Below are positions 24,227-32,022 of a stretch of DNA of 32,164 nucleotides, in pieces. A model generated the notes under the pieces. That model was not told the DNA's origin, did no database searches, and saw only the letters and a list, made by a program, of their open reading frames with translations. The translations under genes were made by a program, and so were the position numbers. Positions within the stretch are counted from its first letter, which is position 1. Each line of letters begins with the position of its first letter. Origin of the DNA: Candidatus Cloacimonadota bacterium (GTDB lineage Bacteria; Cloacimonadota; Cloacimonadia; Cloacimonadales; TCS61); assembly GCA_021735645.1 (NCBI GenBank), contig JAIPGP010000043.1:1-32164 (forward strand). The letters run 5' to 3'.

Positions 24227-24409
24227 TTATTCCTTCTCCGTCTTCAGAACTTCACGACCATTATAGAATCCGCATTTCTTGCAGATGTTATGAGGACGCA
24301 TGGGTTCTCCGCAATTTGAGCAGGTACTGATTGCTGGGGCAACTGCCTTATAATGTGTCCGCCTTTTATCGCGACGTGACTTAGATGTCTTTCTCTTTGG
24401 TACAGCCAT
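24227..24409 (-). CDS. rpmF: 50S ribosomal protein L32
   Basis: 60 residues from the second of two adjacent ATG codons. The AAAGGAG site is five bases from the ATG at 24409 but only two from the one at 24412, and MAVPKRKTSKSRRD is the family start. The C-terminal half is a zinc ribbon with CSNC and CKKC. It is the first gene of the fatty-acid operon; the yceD-like gene often found before rpmF is missing here. Confidence 0.96.
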   Translation of the reverse strand: MAVPKRKTSKSRRDKRRTHYKAVAPAISTCSNCGEPMRPHNICKKCGFYNGREVLKTEKE

Positions 24410-24436
24410 CATTACTCCTTTATCTATATATTTCTC

Positions 24437-24493
24437 ATTATCCTAAATCTAACCTGAAAAAATCAACTAATTTTTTATCCTCTTTCATGTCAA
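24437..24493 (-). promoter_or_regulatory. Candidate promoters of the rpmF-fab operon
   Basis: Minus strand. One candidate has -35 TTGATT (24466-24461), an 18-base spacer and -10 GATAAT (24442-24437), about 28 bases before the rpmF start. A perfect TTGACA (24493-24488) lies further up with a weak -10 TTAGTT 17 bases on. Either or both may drive the operon. Confidence 0.45.
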
Positions 24494-24556
24494 GCAGATA
24501 AATCTTAACACCTTCTTAACCTGAAATATTCTCACTTTTTTTGCTGAATACAATCC

Positions 24557-24580
24557 GGGGCAGACTACTTTGTCTGCCCC
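24557..24580 (-). terminator. Hairpin after the RND pump gene
   Basis: A perfect 9-bp stem GGGGCAGAC/GTCTGCCCC closes a 6-base loop, nine bases beyond the end of the pump gene. The sequence that follows on the minus strand is not T-rich, so it is either a weak intrinsic terminator or an mRNA 3'-end stabiliser that separates the efflux operon from rpmF. Confidence 0.6.
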
Positions 24581-24588
24581 TGTATGAT

Positions 24589-27500
24589 TTATTCACTCGC
24601 TGCTATTACCCGCTTTCGCGTCTTTTTACTGCCCAGGTATTCTACTACTATATAAATTACCGGTATCACAACCAGGGTCAATATGGTTGTGGTAAAAAGC
24701 CCTCCTATCACTGAACGTGCCAGCGGTGCCCATAACTCTGCTCCGGATCCTATTTCCAGTGCCAGAGGCACCATCCCGAATATTGTGGTGAATGCTGTCA
24801 TCAGCACCGGACGCATCCTCGCTTTTCCCGCTTTCTCTACCGCTTCATATACTCCCAGTCCCCGCTCTCGTAACTGGTTTATATAATCCACCAGCACAAT
24901 GCCATTATTAACCGCTATTCCCACCAGCATAACCACTCCTACCATTGACATAATGCTCAGCTTTGTTCCGGTGATAAAGAGTATCAAAAATACTCCTATC
25001 AGCGATAGCGGAATAGTAAAGAAGATGATAAAGGGATCAATTAAAGACTCAAATTGCGATGCCATCACCATATATACCAGTACAATTGCTACAGCAAAAG
25101 CGATCATCAGCCAGAAATTGGATTCCTGCTGGTCTTCTGCCTGTCCCCCGATCAGCACCGTGAATTCAGATGGAATAGGAGTATCATCCAATATCTCTTT
25201 CAGATAACGCTTTGCCTTATTCAAATCAAGTTTCATCTTCAAATTACAATTCACGCTCACTACCCGTTCCTGGTTCTCCCTGCCGATACTGGGCGGGGCT
25301 ATCGTCTCTTCAATGCTGCCTAATTGACGCAAGGGTATATTTGCCCCTGTCATAGTGGGGATCATCAATTGCTCTAAAGCTTCCCGATCATTACGGTACT
25401 TCTTATCGAGCTGCACATGAATATTGTATTCCTCACCTTCTTCCCGATATTGCTGAGCCGTTACTCCCTGCACTGAATAAGAAATAATACTCGCTACCTG
25501 CATGGCAGATAAACCATATTCATTCATCACATCCTGATTAAGATTCACATCCAGCCGCGGAGATTGTTCTTTGATGCTTTTTTCTATATCCACAAATCCT
25601 TCCACTTTCTGCATCTTCTGATATATCTGATCGGCTATTTCCTCTCCCTTCACCAGATCATTACCTATCAGTTTCACCTCAATTGCTTTCTCAGCGCCCA
25701 TCATATTACCCTGAGTAATATTATATGAGATTCCAGGAATTTTATCAAAACGCTCACGTAAAGCTGTTTCGATATCCTTCTGACTGCGGATTCGCTCGCT
25801 TTCACTCTTTAATTTCAAGTGAATTTCTATATTGTTAGGAGCAGAATCGAAAGCCATTAAGCCTTCCTGAGCTCCATAACGCAGATAAGATGCTTCTATC
25901 TCAGGTGCAGTCTCCCGCATCGCTGTCTCCACTTCTATTGCCAGTCGTTCCATCTCATCATAAGGTATTCCACGCCTGCCTTCCACATACACCTGAATAT
26001 GTCCCTGATCTGTTTCTGGCATGAATTCGCCACCTATCACAGGTATCAATGCCAGAGAACCGGCAAACATCACAAACACTATGGTCAGCACTTTTCGCTT
26101 ATTATTGATCGCCCAGTGCAATACTCTGGCATATTTATTTTCCAGCCAGACAAAAAATTTATTCAGTTGCTTCACTAATAGATTTTGCTTCCTGGCATCT
26201 TCTTCTGCCTGGGTGCGGATCAATCGCGATGCCAGCATCGGCACAAGTGTGAGTGCCACCACCAGCGAAACTGCCAGCGAACAGGTGATAGTTATCACCA
26301 TATCACCAAATATCTGACCCGTGATGCCCGGCACAAACAGCACTGGCAGGAATACACAAATCGTGGTGATAGTAGATGCCACAATGGCATTAGTTACTTC
26401 CGTGGCTCCCATACTGGCTGCTTCCCGCTTGCTGTAGCCTTCTTCACGGTGCCGGTAGATATTCTCCAGCACCACTACGGAATTATCCACCAGCATACCT
26501 ATTGCCAGCGCCAGTCCTGCCATGGAAATTATATTCAAGGTCAATCCATTTACATATAATACTGCAAAGGTAAATATCACTGATACAGGCATCGATATCG
26601 CCATGATCACACTGCCACGCAGATTCCGTAAAAATAGATAGATAACCACGCAGCAGATCAAAAATGCCAGTCCTCCGGTCATCGATAAGTTATTTACCGA
26701 ATCCTCGATAAATTCACTCTGGTCAAACATTATACCATAATTTGTGCCTTCCGGCAGCAGTTCCAGGATCCGCTCCAGTTCTTTCTCAACTCCATTACAG
26801 GCTTGCACGGTATTGGCATCGCTCTGCTTCTGGATGATCAGCGTTACGCCCTGCATACCATCTACCCGCACATTGCTTTTCAATTCCTTAAAATCATCTT
26901 CCACTTCCGCAATATCACTCACCTTCACTGCCCTGCCGCCAAAATAACCCACTACCACATTCTCCAGTTGATCCAGACTGCTGTATTCAGAATATACCCT
27001 GATGCTGTAGCTCTTAGTGGACGTGTCTATATTTCCCGCCGGCATCAATCCGGCTTGTGAGCCTATAGCTCCCACTATCTGCTGCGAACTCACGCCATAG
27101 GCAGACATCCGCACCGGATCAAGGTTCACATTTATTTGACGCTCCAAACCGCCCAAAGTGCTCACCGCCGCCACTCCATCTACCCGCTCCAGCATCGCCT
27201 CGATCCGATCCTGAGATAATTCCAGCAGCTCTGCCAGTCCCAGATTCTCATTCGTCAGCGAAATGAACATGATCGGCATCATGGAAGGATCAAACTTAAA
27301 TACCAGCGGGTCGGAAACATCCTCCGGCAGGTAATCACGCACAAAGTCTATGTTATTACGCACATTGGTATCTGCCTGATCCATATCTGTGCCCCAGTTA
27401 AATTCCAGCATCACTATCGATGCTCCTTCTGAGGATTGCGAAGTTACATTCTTCACATTCTCCGCACTGATCACAGCCTCCTCAATCGGTCGCGTTACCA

Positions 27501-27684
27501 GATTCTCGATGTCCTCAGGTCCCGCCCCGGGATAAGTTGTGATCACTGCCACTATCGGGAAATCTATATCTGGATACAAATCCAGCTTCAATTGCGTTAA
27601 GGCAAAGCCTCCAAATCCCACTATCAATATATAGATCATGGAAATCAGAACTATTCGCTTAATTGATACATCTATTAATTTCAT
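24589..27684 (-). CDS. RND efflux pump (AcrB/HAE-like inner-membrane transporter)
   Basis: 1031 residues, the usual length. A proton-driven trimeric transporter that moves drugs or lipophilic compounds out through the adaptor and TolC-like duct encoded upstream. The N-terminal transmembrane helix is followed by the porter-domain mark LDLYPDIDFPIV (about 35-46). Asp400 in GMLVDNSVVVLENIYRHR is the proton-relay aspartate of the fourth transmembrane helix. The AcrB-type DD pair is DN here, as in many non-proteobacterial pumps. The C-terminal half repeats the layout (VGIAVNNGIVLVDYIN). Twelve membrane segments and two large periplasmic loops are evident. GGAG lies five bases before the ATG. It is the last gene of a tetR-tolC-adaptor-pump operon. 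The substrate is unknown. Confidence 0.95.
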   Translation of the reverse strand: MKLIDVSIKRIVLISMIYILIVGFGGFALTQLKLDLYPDIDFPIVAVITTYPGAGPEDIENLVTRPIEEAVISAENVKNVTSQSSEGASIVMLEFNWGTDMDQADTNVRNNIDFVRDYLPEDVSDPLVFKFDPSMMPIMFISLTNENLGLAELLELSQDRIEAMLERVDGVAAVSTLGGLERQINVNLDPVRMSAYGVSSQQIVGAIGSQAGLMPAGNIDTSTKSYSIRVYSEYSSLDQLENVVVGYFGGRAVKVSDIAEVEDDFKELKSNVRVDGMQGVTLIIQKQSDANTVQACNGVEKELERILELLPEGTNYGIMFDQSEFIEDSVNNLSMTGGLAFLICCVVIYLFLRNLRGSVIMAISMPVSVIFTFAVLYVNGLTLNIISMAGLALAIGMLVDNSVVVLENIYRHREEGYSKREAASMGATEVTNAIVASTITTICVFLPVLFVPGITGQIFGDMVITITCSLAVSLVVALTLVPMLASRLIRTQAEEDARKQNLLVKQLNKFFVWLENKYARVLHWAINNKRKVLTIVFVMFAGSLALIPVIGGEFMPETDQGHIQVYVEGRRGIPYDEMERLAIEVETAMRETAPEIEASYLRYGAQEGLMAFDSAPNNIEIHLKLKSESERIRSQKDIETALRERFDKIPGISYNITQGNMMGAEKAIEVKLIGNDLVKGEEIADQIYQKMQKVEGFVDIEKSIKEQSPRLDVNLNQDVMNEYGLSAMQVASIISYSVQGVTAQQYREEGEEYNIHVQLDKKYRNDREALEQLMIPTMTGANIPLRQLGSIEETIAPPSIGRENQERVVSVNCNLKMKLDLNKAKRYLKEILDDTPIPSEFTVLIGGQAEDQQESNFWLMIAFAVAIVLVYMVMASQFESLIDPFIIFFTIPLSLIGVFLILFITGTKLSIMSMVGVVMLVGIAVNNGIVLVDYINQLRERGLGVYEAVEKAGKARMRPVLMTAFTTIFGMVPLALEIGSGAELWAPLARSVIGGLFTTTILTLVVIPVIYIVVEYLGSKKTRKRVIAASE

Positions 27685-27697
27685 CTCTGCTCCATTC

Positions 27698-28798
27698 CTA
27701 ATTAACTATCCTGATCTCATCTCCAGCTTTCACGATGTTTTGCCCTACCACTATCACCTGCTCACCCATTGCCAGTCCATCCACTATCTCTAATCTGCCC
27801 AAAGAATGAATACCGGTTTTCACTGGTCGCATCGCTGCCTTGCCATCAACTGCCATAAATACATAGTACTCTTTTTCCGCTATCTGCTTACCGTTTTTAT
27901 CTATCCTCAGCTTGGTCTGAGTCATAATAGCAGAATCGGTTAGCACTATCACTCCTTCTCTGGCTTTGGTTATCATGCGGAATTCGCCATACATTCCGGA
28001 ACGTAATTGATCCATTCCGTTTGTCAAAGCCACTTTCACTTCCAGTGTCCGCGTGACTGGACTAATGGCACTGTCTATGCTGATCACCTTCCCCTGAAAT
28101 TCCTCTTCTCCAAAAGCAGGAAAACGGGCTATTACATCTTGACCTACATACAATTTTACCAGATCCACTTCCACTGCCTGCAAACGTGCCACCATACTGC
28201 GGTTATTTACCAGCTTGAATACAGGAACTCCTGCCGGGACCATATCTCCTACTTCATAATTGATCATCGCCACTTCTCCAGCTGCCGGAGCAAACACTTT
28301 TGTGTAATTCAATTGCTGCCTTGCCTGTTCCAATTGAGCTTCTGCTAATTCCAAGCCCGCAGTTGCTGCACTTTTCTGCATCTCTATCTGATCAAACTGC
28401 TGCTGCGTGATCGCCTTCTCTGCCAAAAGCTTCTGCATCCGGATATATTCCTTCTCTGCCAGATCATTCTGTGCCCGGGCTGCATTTGCTCCCGCCAGTC
28501 CCAGCTTCACGCTTTCCTGCGCCATATCACTTACCTGCTCCATCAGCAATTGCCCTGCAGACACCTTCTCACCTTCATGCACATGCAGCTTTTTGATCTT
28601 TTCGCTGCTCATGGAATACAGATCAAGGTCTGTAGTGGCTTCCAGCCCGCCATTTAATTTCAAATAACTCGCGATCTCATCTGGATGGGTAGTGTAAATC
28701 ATCACCGGAATAGATTTCTTCACTTCGTCGTTTTTGTCCTGATCACAACCCGTGAGCAGAACTAATAATAATATGCTGATTATGATTATTTTCTTCAT
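27698..28798 (-). CDS. RND efflux periplasmic adaptor lipoprotein
   Basis: 366 residues of the membrane-fusion (HlyD/AcrA) family. It links the pump to the outer-membrane channel. The lipobox LLTG-Cys18 after a short hydrophobic leader shows it is a lipoprotein, anchored in the inner membrane. Next come a lipoyl half (KLHVHEGEKVSAGQLL), a long coiled-coil hairpin rich in Ala, Glu, Gln and Leu (about 90-165), and a second lipoyl half (VFAPAAGEVAMINYEVGD, VPAGVPVFKL). A beta-barrel region with SPVTRTLEVKVAL and a membrane-proximal end close the protein. It sits 14 bases after the channel gene and 13 before the pump gene. Confidence 0.95.
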   Translation of the reverse strand: MKKIIIISILLLVLLTGCDQDKNDEVKKSIPVMIYTTHPDEIASYLKLNGGLEATTDLDLYSMSSEKIKKLHVHEGEKVSAGQLLMEQVSDMAQESVKLGLAGANAARAQNDLAEKEYIRMQKLLAEKAITQQQFDQIEMQKSAATAGLELAEAQLEQARQQLNYTKVFAPAAGEVAMINYEVGDMVPAGVPVFKLVNNRSMVARLQAVEVDLVKLYVGQDVIARFPAFGEEEFQGKVISIDSAISPVTRTLEVKVALTNGMDQLRSGMYGEFRMITKAREGVIVLTDSAIMTQTKLRIDKNGKQIAEKEYYVFMAVDGKAAMRPVKTGIHSLGRLEIVDGLAMGEQVIVVGQNIVKAGDEIRIVN

Positions 28799-28812
28799 TG
28801 TTCTTCCTCGCT

Positions 28813-30138
28813 TTATTTTTTCCAGATACTTGCCAGATCGCCGATGGCGCGTAATAATCCTAACTGGCTGGTATTATAATTATATATCCCGCTCGTTAGA
28901 GCTGCCCGGTTATTGGTATAGCTTAATTGAGCACCTAATACTTCCGTCTGGGTCACCATACCTTCCGTAAAATACAGATTCGCCAATCGTAAACTCTCCT
29001 CAGCCGTTGCCAATGCTTCTTCCTGGCTCTTCAAATTGTCCTTCGCTTCCAGATAGGCATAATAGCTCTGCTCCGCTTCCAGCTCCACCTGGTTAATGGT
29101 CAATTCCTTCGCTAAGGCCATCTTTTTACTGGCATAGCCTGCTTCCTGACTGTCAAACCACCGGCTGCCACCCTGGAATATCGGCATCTGCACTACCAGA
29201 CCTACACTGTTATAGGCGGCAAAATCATCTTTGCCTATCCACCAGTCATCGCTATATGCATAAAAATTTCTACCGGCTGTTAATACCACTTTCGGCATAA
29301 ATTGACTGGCTGCTAATAACTTCTGCTGGCTGACTGCTTTGCTCTGGTTATGGATTTGTACCACTTCTGCCCGGTTATCCCGCGCTAGATTCTTATATTC
29401 CTCTATCTGCAAACGGGCATATCCACCCAAAAATTCCTCGCGACTTAAAGTATCTTTCACCAGTACACTATCTGCTGCCGGAATATTTAAAAGCATCTTT
29501 AACTGGTTTAAGGCTGCTTTTCTCTGATTTCTGGCACTCTCCAGTTGCGGTATGCTCTCAAAATACCGCGTCCGTGCCTGCATCACTTCCAGCTCAGTTG
29601 CCGTGCCCACGCCCTCAAAACTCTCCACCTGACTTAAATTACGCTCCGCAAGTCCCATCGCCTCTGTATATACTTCCACCAGACTACCTGCCAATATTAC
29701 GCCAAAATATGCCTGCAGACTATTCAGCACCACATCGCTCTCCAAACCCTCCAGTTCCGCTGCCATCGATTTCTGTAAATGCTGCTGCATCTTCAAATTC
29801 GCATAACGCGCCCCGCCAACAAATAAGGGATAAGTCATACTTATGCTGTGACCAAACATATTATCAGCAGGTACCGGCATCTGAGCCTGAGTTAGCTCAT
29901 CATCGCTCCACAACCACTGATAATCCAGACTGGGCAAAAAACTGCCCCATGCCTTCTTCACCTCTGCAGCGGCTGTCTTATTATCAAGCTCCGCCATCTG
30001 CAAACTGAGATTATCTAACCTCACTATGCCTGCTACTTCGTCCCAGCTCAATTCTATCACCTTTATTTCTTCACTGTGTAATTGAGTAACTGAGAACATT
30101 AATAGTAATATTACTAAAATCCCAAATTTAGCTCTCAT
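28813..30138 (-). CDS. TolC-like outer-membrane efflux protein
   Basis: 441 residues of the outer-membrane efflux (OEP) family, which forms the trimeric exit duct of the pump. A signal peptide (MRAKFGILVILLLMFSVTQLHS) leads the protein. Two long alpha-helical repeats follow: the first has heptad stretches and GTATELEVMQARTRY (about 176-190), and the second has YLEAKDNLKSQEEALATAEESL and EGMVTQTEVLGAQLSY (about 370-410). These T-x-x-E/D-V-L/M-x-A repeats are diagnostic. The strong AGGAGGT site lies four bases before the ATG. It overlaps the regulator gene by four bases (ATGA), so the regulator and the duct are co-expressed. Confidence 0.94.
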   Translation of the reverse strand: MRAKFGILVILLLMFSVTQLHSEEIKVIELSWDEVAGIVRLDNLSLQMAELDNKTAAAEVKKAWGSFLPSLDYQWLWSDDELTQAQMPVPADNMFGHSISMTYPLFVGGARYANLKMQQHLQKSMAAELEGLESDVVLNSLQAYFGVILAGSLVEVYTEAMGLAERNLSQVESFEGVGTATELEVMQARTRYFESIPQLESARNQRKAALNQLKMLLNIPAADSVLVKDTLSREEFLGGYARLQIEEYKNLARDNRAEVVQIHNQSKAVSQQKLLAASQFMPKVVLTAGRNFYAYSDDWWIGKDDFAAYNSVGLVVQMPIFQGGSRWFDSQEAGYASKKMALAKELTINQVELEAEQSYYAYLEAKDNLKSQEEALATAEESLRLANLYFTEGMVTQTEVLGAQLSYTNNRAALTSGIYNYNTSQLGLLRAIGDLASIWKK

Positions 30139-30740
30139 TTGACCTCCTGTAATTCTGCCTGTATATTATCTAAATTATTGATTATAGCTATAAATGACCT
30201 GCAAATAAACATTTTATTCCTCTCCAGCACTTTCTCATCTTTGTGATAGGTCGCTATCACCATTGCCTGCAAACTCCGCACTGCCAGCCAGACAACTTCA
30301 TCGCTGTGTCCCTGCAGTTGCGGAAAACCTTTCTTAAAATATTTTATAACTCTCTCCCTTTCCCTTAGATGTTCTTTTTCCAGCCTGGATATCTCTGACT
30401 CCTCCTGTGATAGCAGGTAGATAAAAAAGTCCTTCCCTAATTTCCCTATCCGCTCTATTATATAGTGCATCTCACCCACTATCATACAAACCAGCTCATA
30501 GCTGTCATTTGTCCTGGCAAATTTAGCAGCAAAATCCTCATAACCTTTCTGCTTGATCAAGCGCAATATTTCTATCAGCAAATCCCACTTTGTAGGAAAA
30601 TAATTAAACAGCGTCCCTGCTGCAATATTACATTCCTGAGCTATTCTACTGGTCTTCACCTGATCATAGCCCTCTTTTATAAAAAGATAATAAGCTTTCT
30701 CAATGATCACCTCACGCACATTCTCGATTATTTTCGGCAT
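30135..30740 (-). CDS. TetR-family repressor of the efflux operon
   Basis: 201 residues from the ATG at 30740; a TTG just before it could add one residue, and a GGGGG ribosome site lies seven bases upstream. The N-terminal helix-turn-helix of the TetR family spans about 8-55: EKAYYLFIKEGYDQVKTSRI, then AGTLFNYFPTKWDLL. The C-terminal ligand-binding domain is all helical and unconserved. It is the first gene of the operon it probably represses. Two inverted repeats over the promoter (30756-30770, 30778-30792) fit autoregulation with induction by an exported compound. The inducer is unknown. Confidence 0.92.
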   Translation of the reverse strand: MPKIIENVREVIIEKAYYLFIKEGYDQVKTSRIAQECNIAAGTLFNYFPTKWDLLIEILRLIKQKGYEDFAAKFARTNDSYELVCMIVGEMHYIIERIGKLGKDFFIYLLSQEESEISRLEKEHLRERERVIKYFKKGFPQLQGHSDEVVWLAVRSLQAMVIATYHKDEKVLERNKMFICRSFIAIINNLDNIQAELQEVK

Positions 30741-30755
30741 CAATTAACCCCCTAT

Positions 30756-30797
30756 ATGAGTCACGCTCATTTCTTTTATGAGTGCCACTCATGTCAA
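30756..30797 (-). promoter_or_regulatory. Efflux operon promoter with two TetR operator candidates
   Basis: On the minus strand -35 TTGACA is at 30797-30792 and a weak -10 AGAAAT at 30774-30769 (17-base spacer). A perfect 15-bp palindrome, ATGAGTG-C-CACTCAT, occupies 30778-30792 inside the spacer. A second site, ATGAG-N5-CTCAT, occupies 30756-30770 over the end of the -10 and the likely start. Centres are 22 bp apart, about two helical turns, so two dimers could bind on the same face. Confidence 0.7.
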
Positions 30798-31140
30798 GAA
30801 CTTTTTTATTGCCCACATCCCCCCGAAATTTCCCAGGTTGCTCTTCACCCTGAAAGGGTTGGACTATCATAGCCATGGGTTTTAACCCATGAATTTAAAA
30901 TCACATGAAATCCCCACCCCTTCCCGTTTTCGGTTTTTCCGAAAACGGGAAAGGGTGGGGAGAATTTGCATTCTTTTTTCCACGGGTTTCATCTAGATTT
31001 ATCGGGACTATTAGGTTTTGCCGTAATATCACCTCGTCAGGACGTAATTGAATTTGATTAATTTGCCTGATGTAACATATTTAAATCAAATTACTTATGA
31101 TATTATATATTAAGATAAACCGGGGGATGCCAGCTTTTTT
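30798..31140. other. Gene-free stretch between efflux operon and HTH gene
   Basis: No gene is visible. It contains a short word CATCCCCCCGAAATT (30816-30830) shared with the right-hand repeats, the first copy of a hairpin-rich repeat (30847-30989), a 9-bp inverted repeat AATTTGATT/AATCAAATT (31051-31059, 31084-31092), and GGGGGATGCC (31122-31131). The last forms an inverted pair, GATGCCA/TGGCATC (31126-31132, 31149-31155), across the stop of the HTH gene. Confidence 0.6.
30847..30989. repeat. Hairpin-rich repeat element, copy A
   Basis: Three palindromes in a fixed order: ACCCT-GAA-AGGGT (30847-30859), CATGGGTT-TT-AACCCATG (30874-30891), and a 23-bp stem with one mismatch around a TTTTT loop (30911-30961; arms begin TCCCCACCCC and end GGGTGGGGA). 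Linkers such as AAAATCACATGAAAT are shared with copy B at 32023-32164, in the same orientation. No ORF lies inside. The form is that of a MITE- or REP-like non-coding element. Confidence 0.8.
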
Positions 31141-31584
31141 TTACTGAATGGCATCAATCTCACTGAGACTTAGCATCATATCTGCAATAAAAAGAGCATC
31201 TCCGCGAAATACCAGTTTTGCCCTCCGCTCTTTTTCATAATACAAAAACTCAAAATCGGAACGACGATAATTGTTATTCCCGCCATGTAATGCCCCAATG
31301 ATCATATTAGAATATGAAGACGCTTCCTCAAAATCTCTAACTGCTATCTCAACCTCTGCCCGGCAGTCAAATTTACGAATATTTCCTGATATTGACACTG
31401 CATCTTCTGATGCCATCCGATAGTTCTCGCCTTCCAGAAATTTACTTAGTTCATTACCTGAAACCCGCCATTCTCTACCAATCTTCACTGCCTCCAGTTT
31501 CCCTTCCCGCATAAATTTCTGCACAGTTTTCAAATGCAGTCCAACCTTCTCTGCCACCTCTTTGGAATTAAAATAAGTACCCAT
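31141..31584 (-). CDS. Excisionase-type (HTH_17) DNA-binding protein
   Basis: 147 residues. The N-terminal ~55 residues form a MerR/excisionase-like winged helix: FNSKEVAEKVGLHLKTVQKF, then REGKLEAVKIGREWRV and ELSKFLEGE. This is the helix-turn-helix-17 pattern used by excisionases and small regulators. The C-terminal ~90 residues are a separate, unrecognised domain that ends RAKLVFRGDALFIADMMLSLSEI, so this is not a bare excisionase but may be a small regulator with a sensing or dimerisation domain. AGGAGG precedes the ATG. A promoter-like site with a palindrome lies just upstream. The gene stands alone between two direct copies of a hairpin repeat, with no integrase beside it. DNA binding is well supported; targets are not known. 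Confidence 0.85.
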   Translation of the reverse strand: MGTYFNSKEVAEKVGLHLKTVQKFMREGKLEAVKIGREWRVSGNELSKFLEGENYRMASEDAVSISGNIRKFDCRAEVEIAVRDFEEASSYSNMIIGALHGGNNNYRRSDFEFLYYEKERRAKLVFRGDALFIADMMLSLSEIDAIQ

Positions 31585-31612
31585 TATTACCTCCTGTTAC
31601 TTTATAAGGTAT

Positions 31613-31642
31613 CTATAAGTAATATTAAGGAATTCCTGTCAA
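31613..31642 (-). promoter_or_regulatory. Candidate promoter and operator of the HTH gene
   Basis: Minus strand: -35 TTGACA at 31642-31637, an 18-base spacer, and -10 TTATAG at 31618-31613. A perfect 10-bp palindrome AGGAATTCCT (31628-31637) lies in the spacer and touches the -35. It is a natural site for autoregulation by the HTH protein. Confidence 0.5.
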
Positions 31643-31645
31643 GTA

Positions 31646-31690
31646 TTTTTTCCTATCGAAAGCTCGCATCCCCCTGAAATTAAAAAAAAA
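31646..31690. repeat. Short repeat unit, copy 1 (CCTATCGAAAGCT)
   Basis: TTTTTTCCTATCGAAAGCT (31646-31664) followed by CGCATCCCCC, TGAAATT and an A-run. The same order is found at 31964-32005, and a shorter form (CATCCCCCCGAAATT) is at 30816-30830. This copy lies directly upstream of the -35 box of the HTH gene. Confidence 0.7.
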
Positions 31691-31950
31691 CACTTCTGCC
31701 GCTAAGTTAGCCGTGCACCGCCGGGTATTTCCAGGTGGGGCGCAGATAACGACCGCTATCACTCATTCCCTGAAAATAAACTTGCTGCGGTGAAAAACAT
31801 AGATAGCTGCTGATAACTGCTCGTAGTTCTCGCCCCTCGCAGACCGTCCATAGCCTTGGGGGAGGATGGACTTCTCGCTACCGTTAGCGGTGCAAGTCCT
31901 ACTTATCAGGTCAATTATCATCAAGATTTCCGATTTGAAAAAAGAAATAC
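31691..31950. other. Structured non-coding stretch
   Basis: No convincing gene. It is dense in inverted repeats: GCTAAGTTAGC (31701-31711), GTCCAT/ATGGAC (31846-31851 with 31866-31871), and a two-tier hairpin GGACTT/AAGTCC (31868-31873 with 31894-31899) enclosing CGCTA/TAGCG (31876-31880 with 31885-31889). The last two stems share GGAC and exclude one another. It may be a structured RNA or the remains of a mobile element. Confidence 0.45.
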
Positions 31951-31951
31951 A

Positions 31952-32005
31952 GGGGGATGCCTGTTTTTTCCTATCGAAAGCTGGCATCACCCCGAAATTA
32001 AAAAA
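31952..32005. repeat. Short repeat unit, copy 2, within a hairpin
   Basis: GGGGGATGCC (31952-31961) pairs with GGCATC-A-CCCC (31983-31993) around a loop that holds most of TTTTTTCCTATCGAAAGCT (31964-31982). CGAAATTAAAAAA follows. It matches 31646-31690, and its left arm also matches 31122-31131. Confidence 0.7.
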
Positions 32006-32022
32006 TTAGCTGACTTCCAAAA

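Noticed and set aside
30847-30989. Plain transcription terminator for a neighbouring gene
   Set aside because: The long stem lies about 150 bases beyond the nearest gene end (the HTH gene, minus strand), lacks a T-run on either side and recurs with the same linkers, so it fits a repeat element better.
31691-31950. Group II intron or its remnant
   Set aside because: CGGTGCAAGTCC and paired stems first recalled intron structure, but no domain V hairpin, no GTGCG boundary and no reverse transcriptase is present.
31763-31990. 75-codon open frame on the minus strand (MMPAFDRKKQ...)
   Set aside because: It runs through the hairpin cluster and a repeat unit, has no ribosome site, and shows low-complexity, unstructured composition. 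It is most likely chance.
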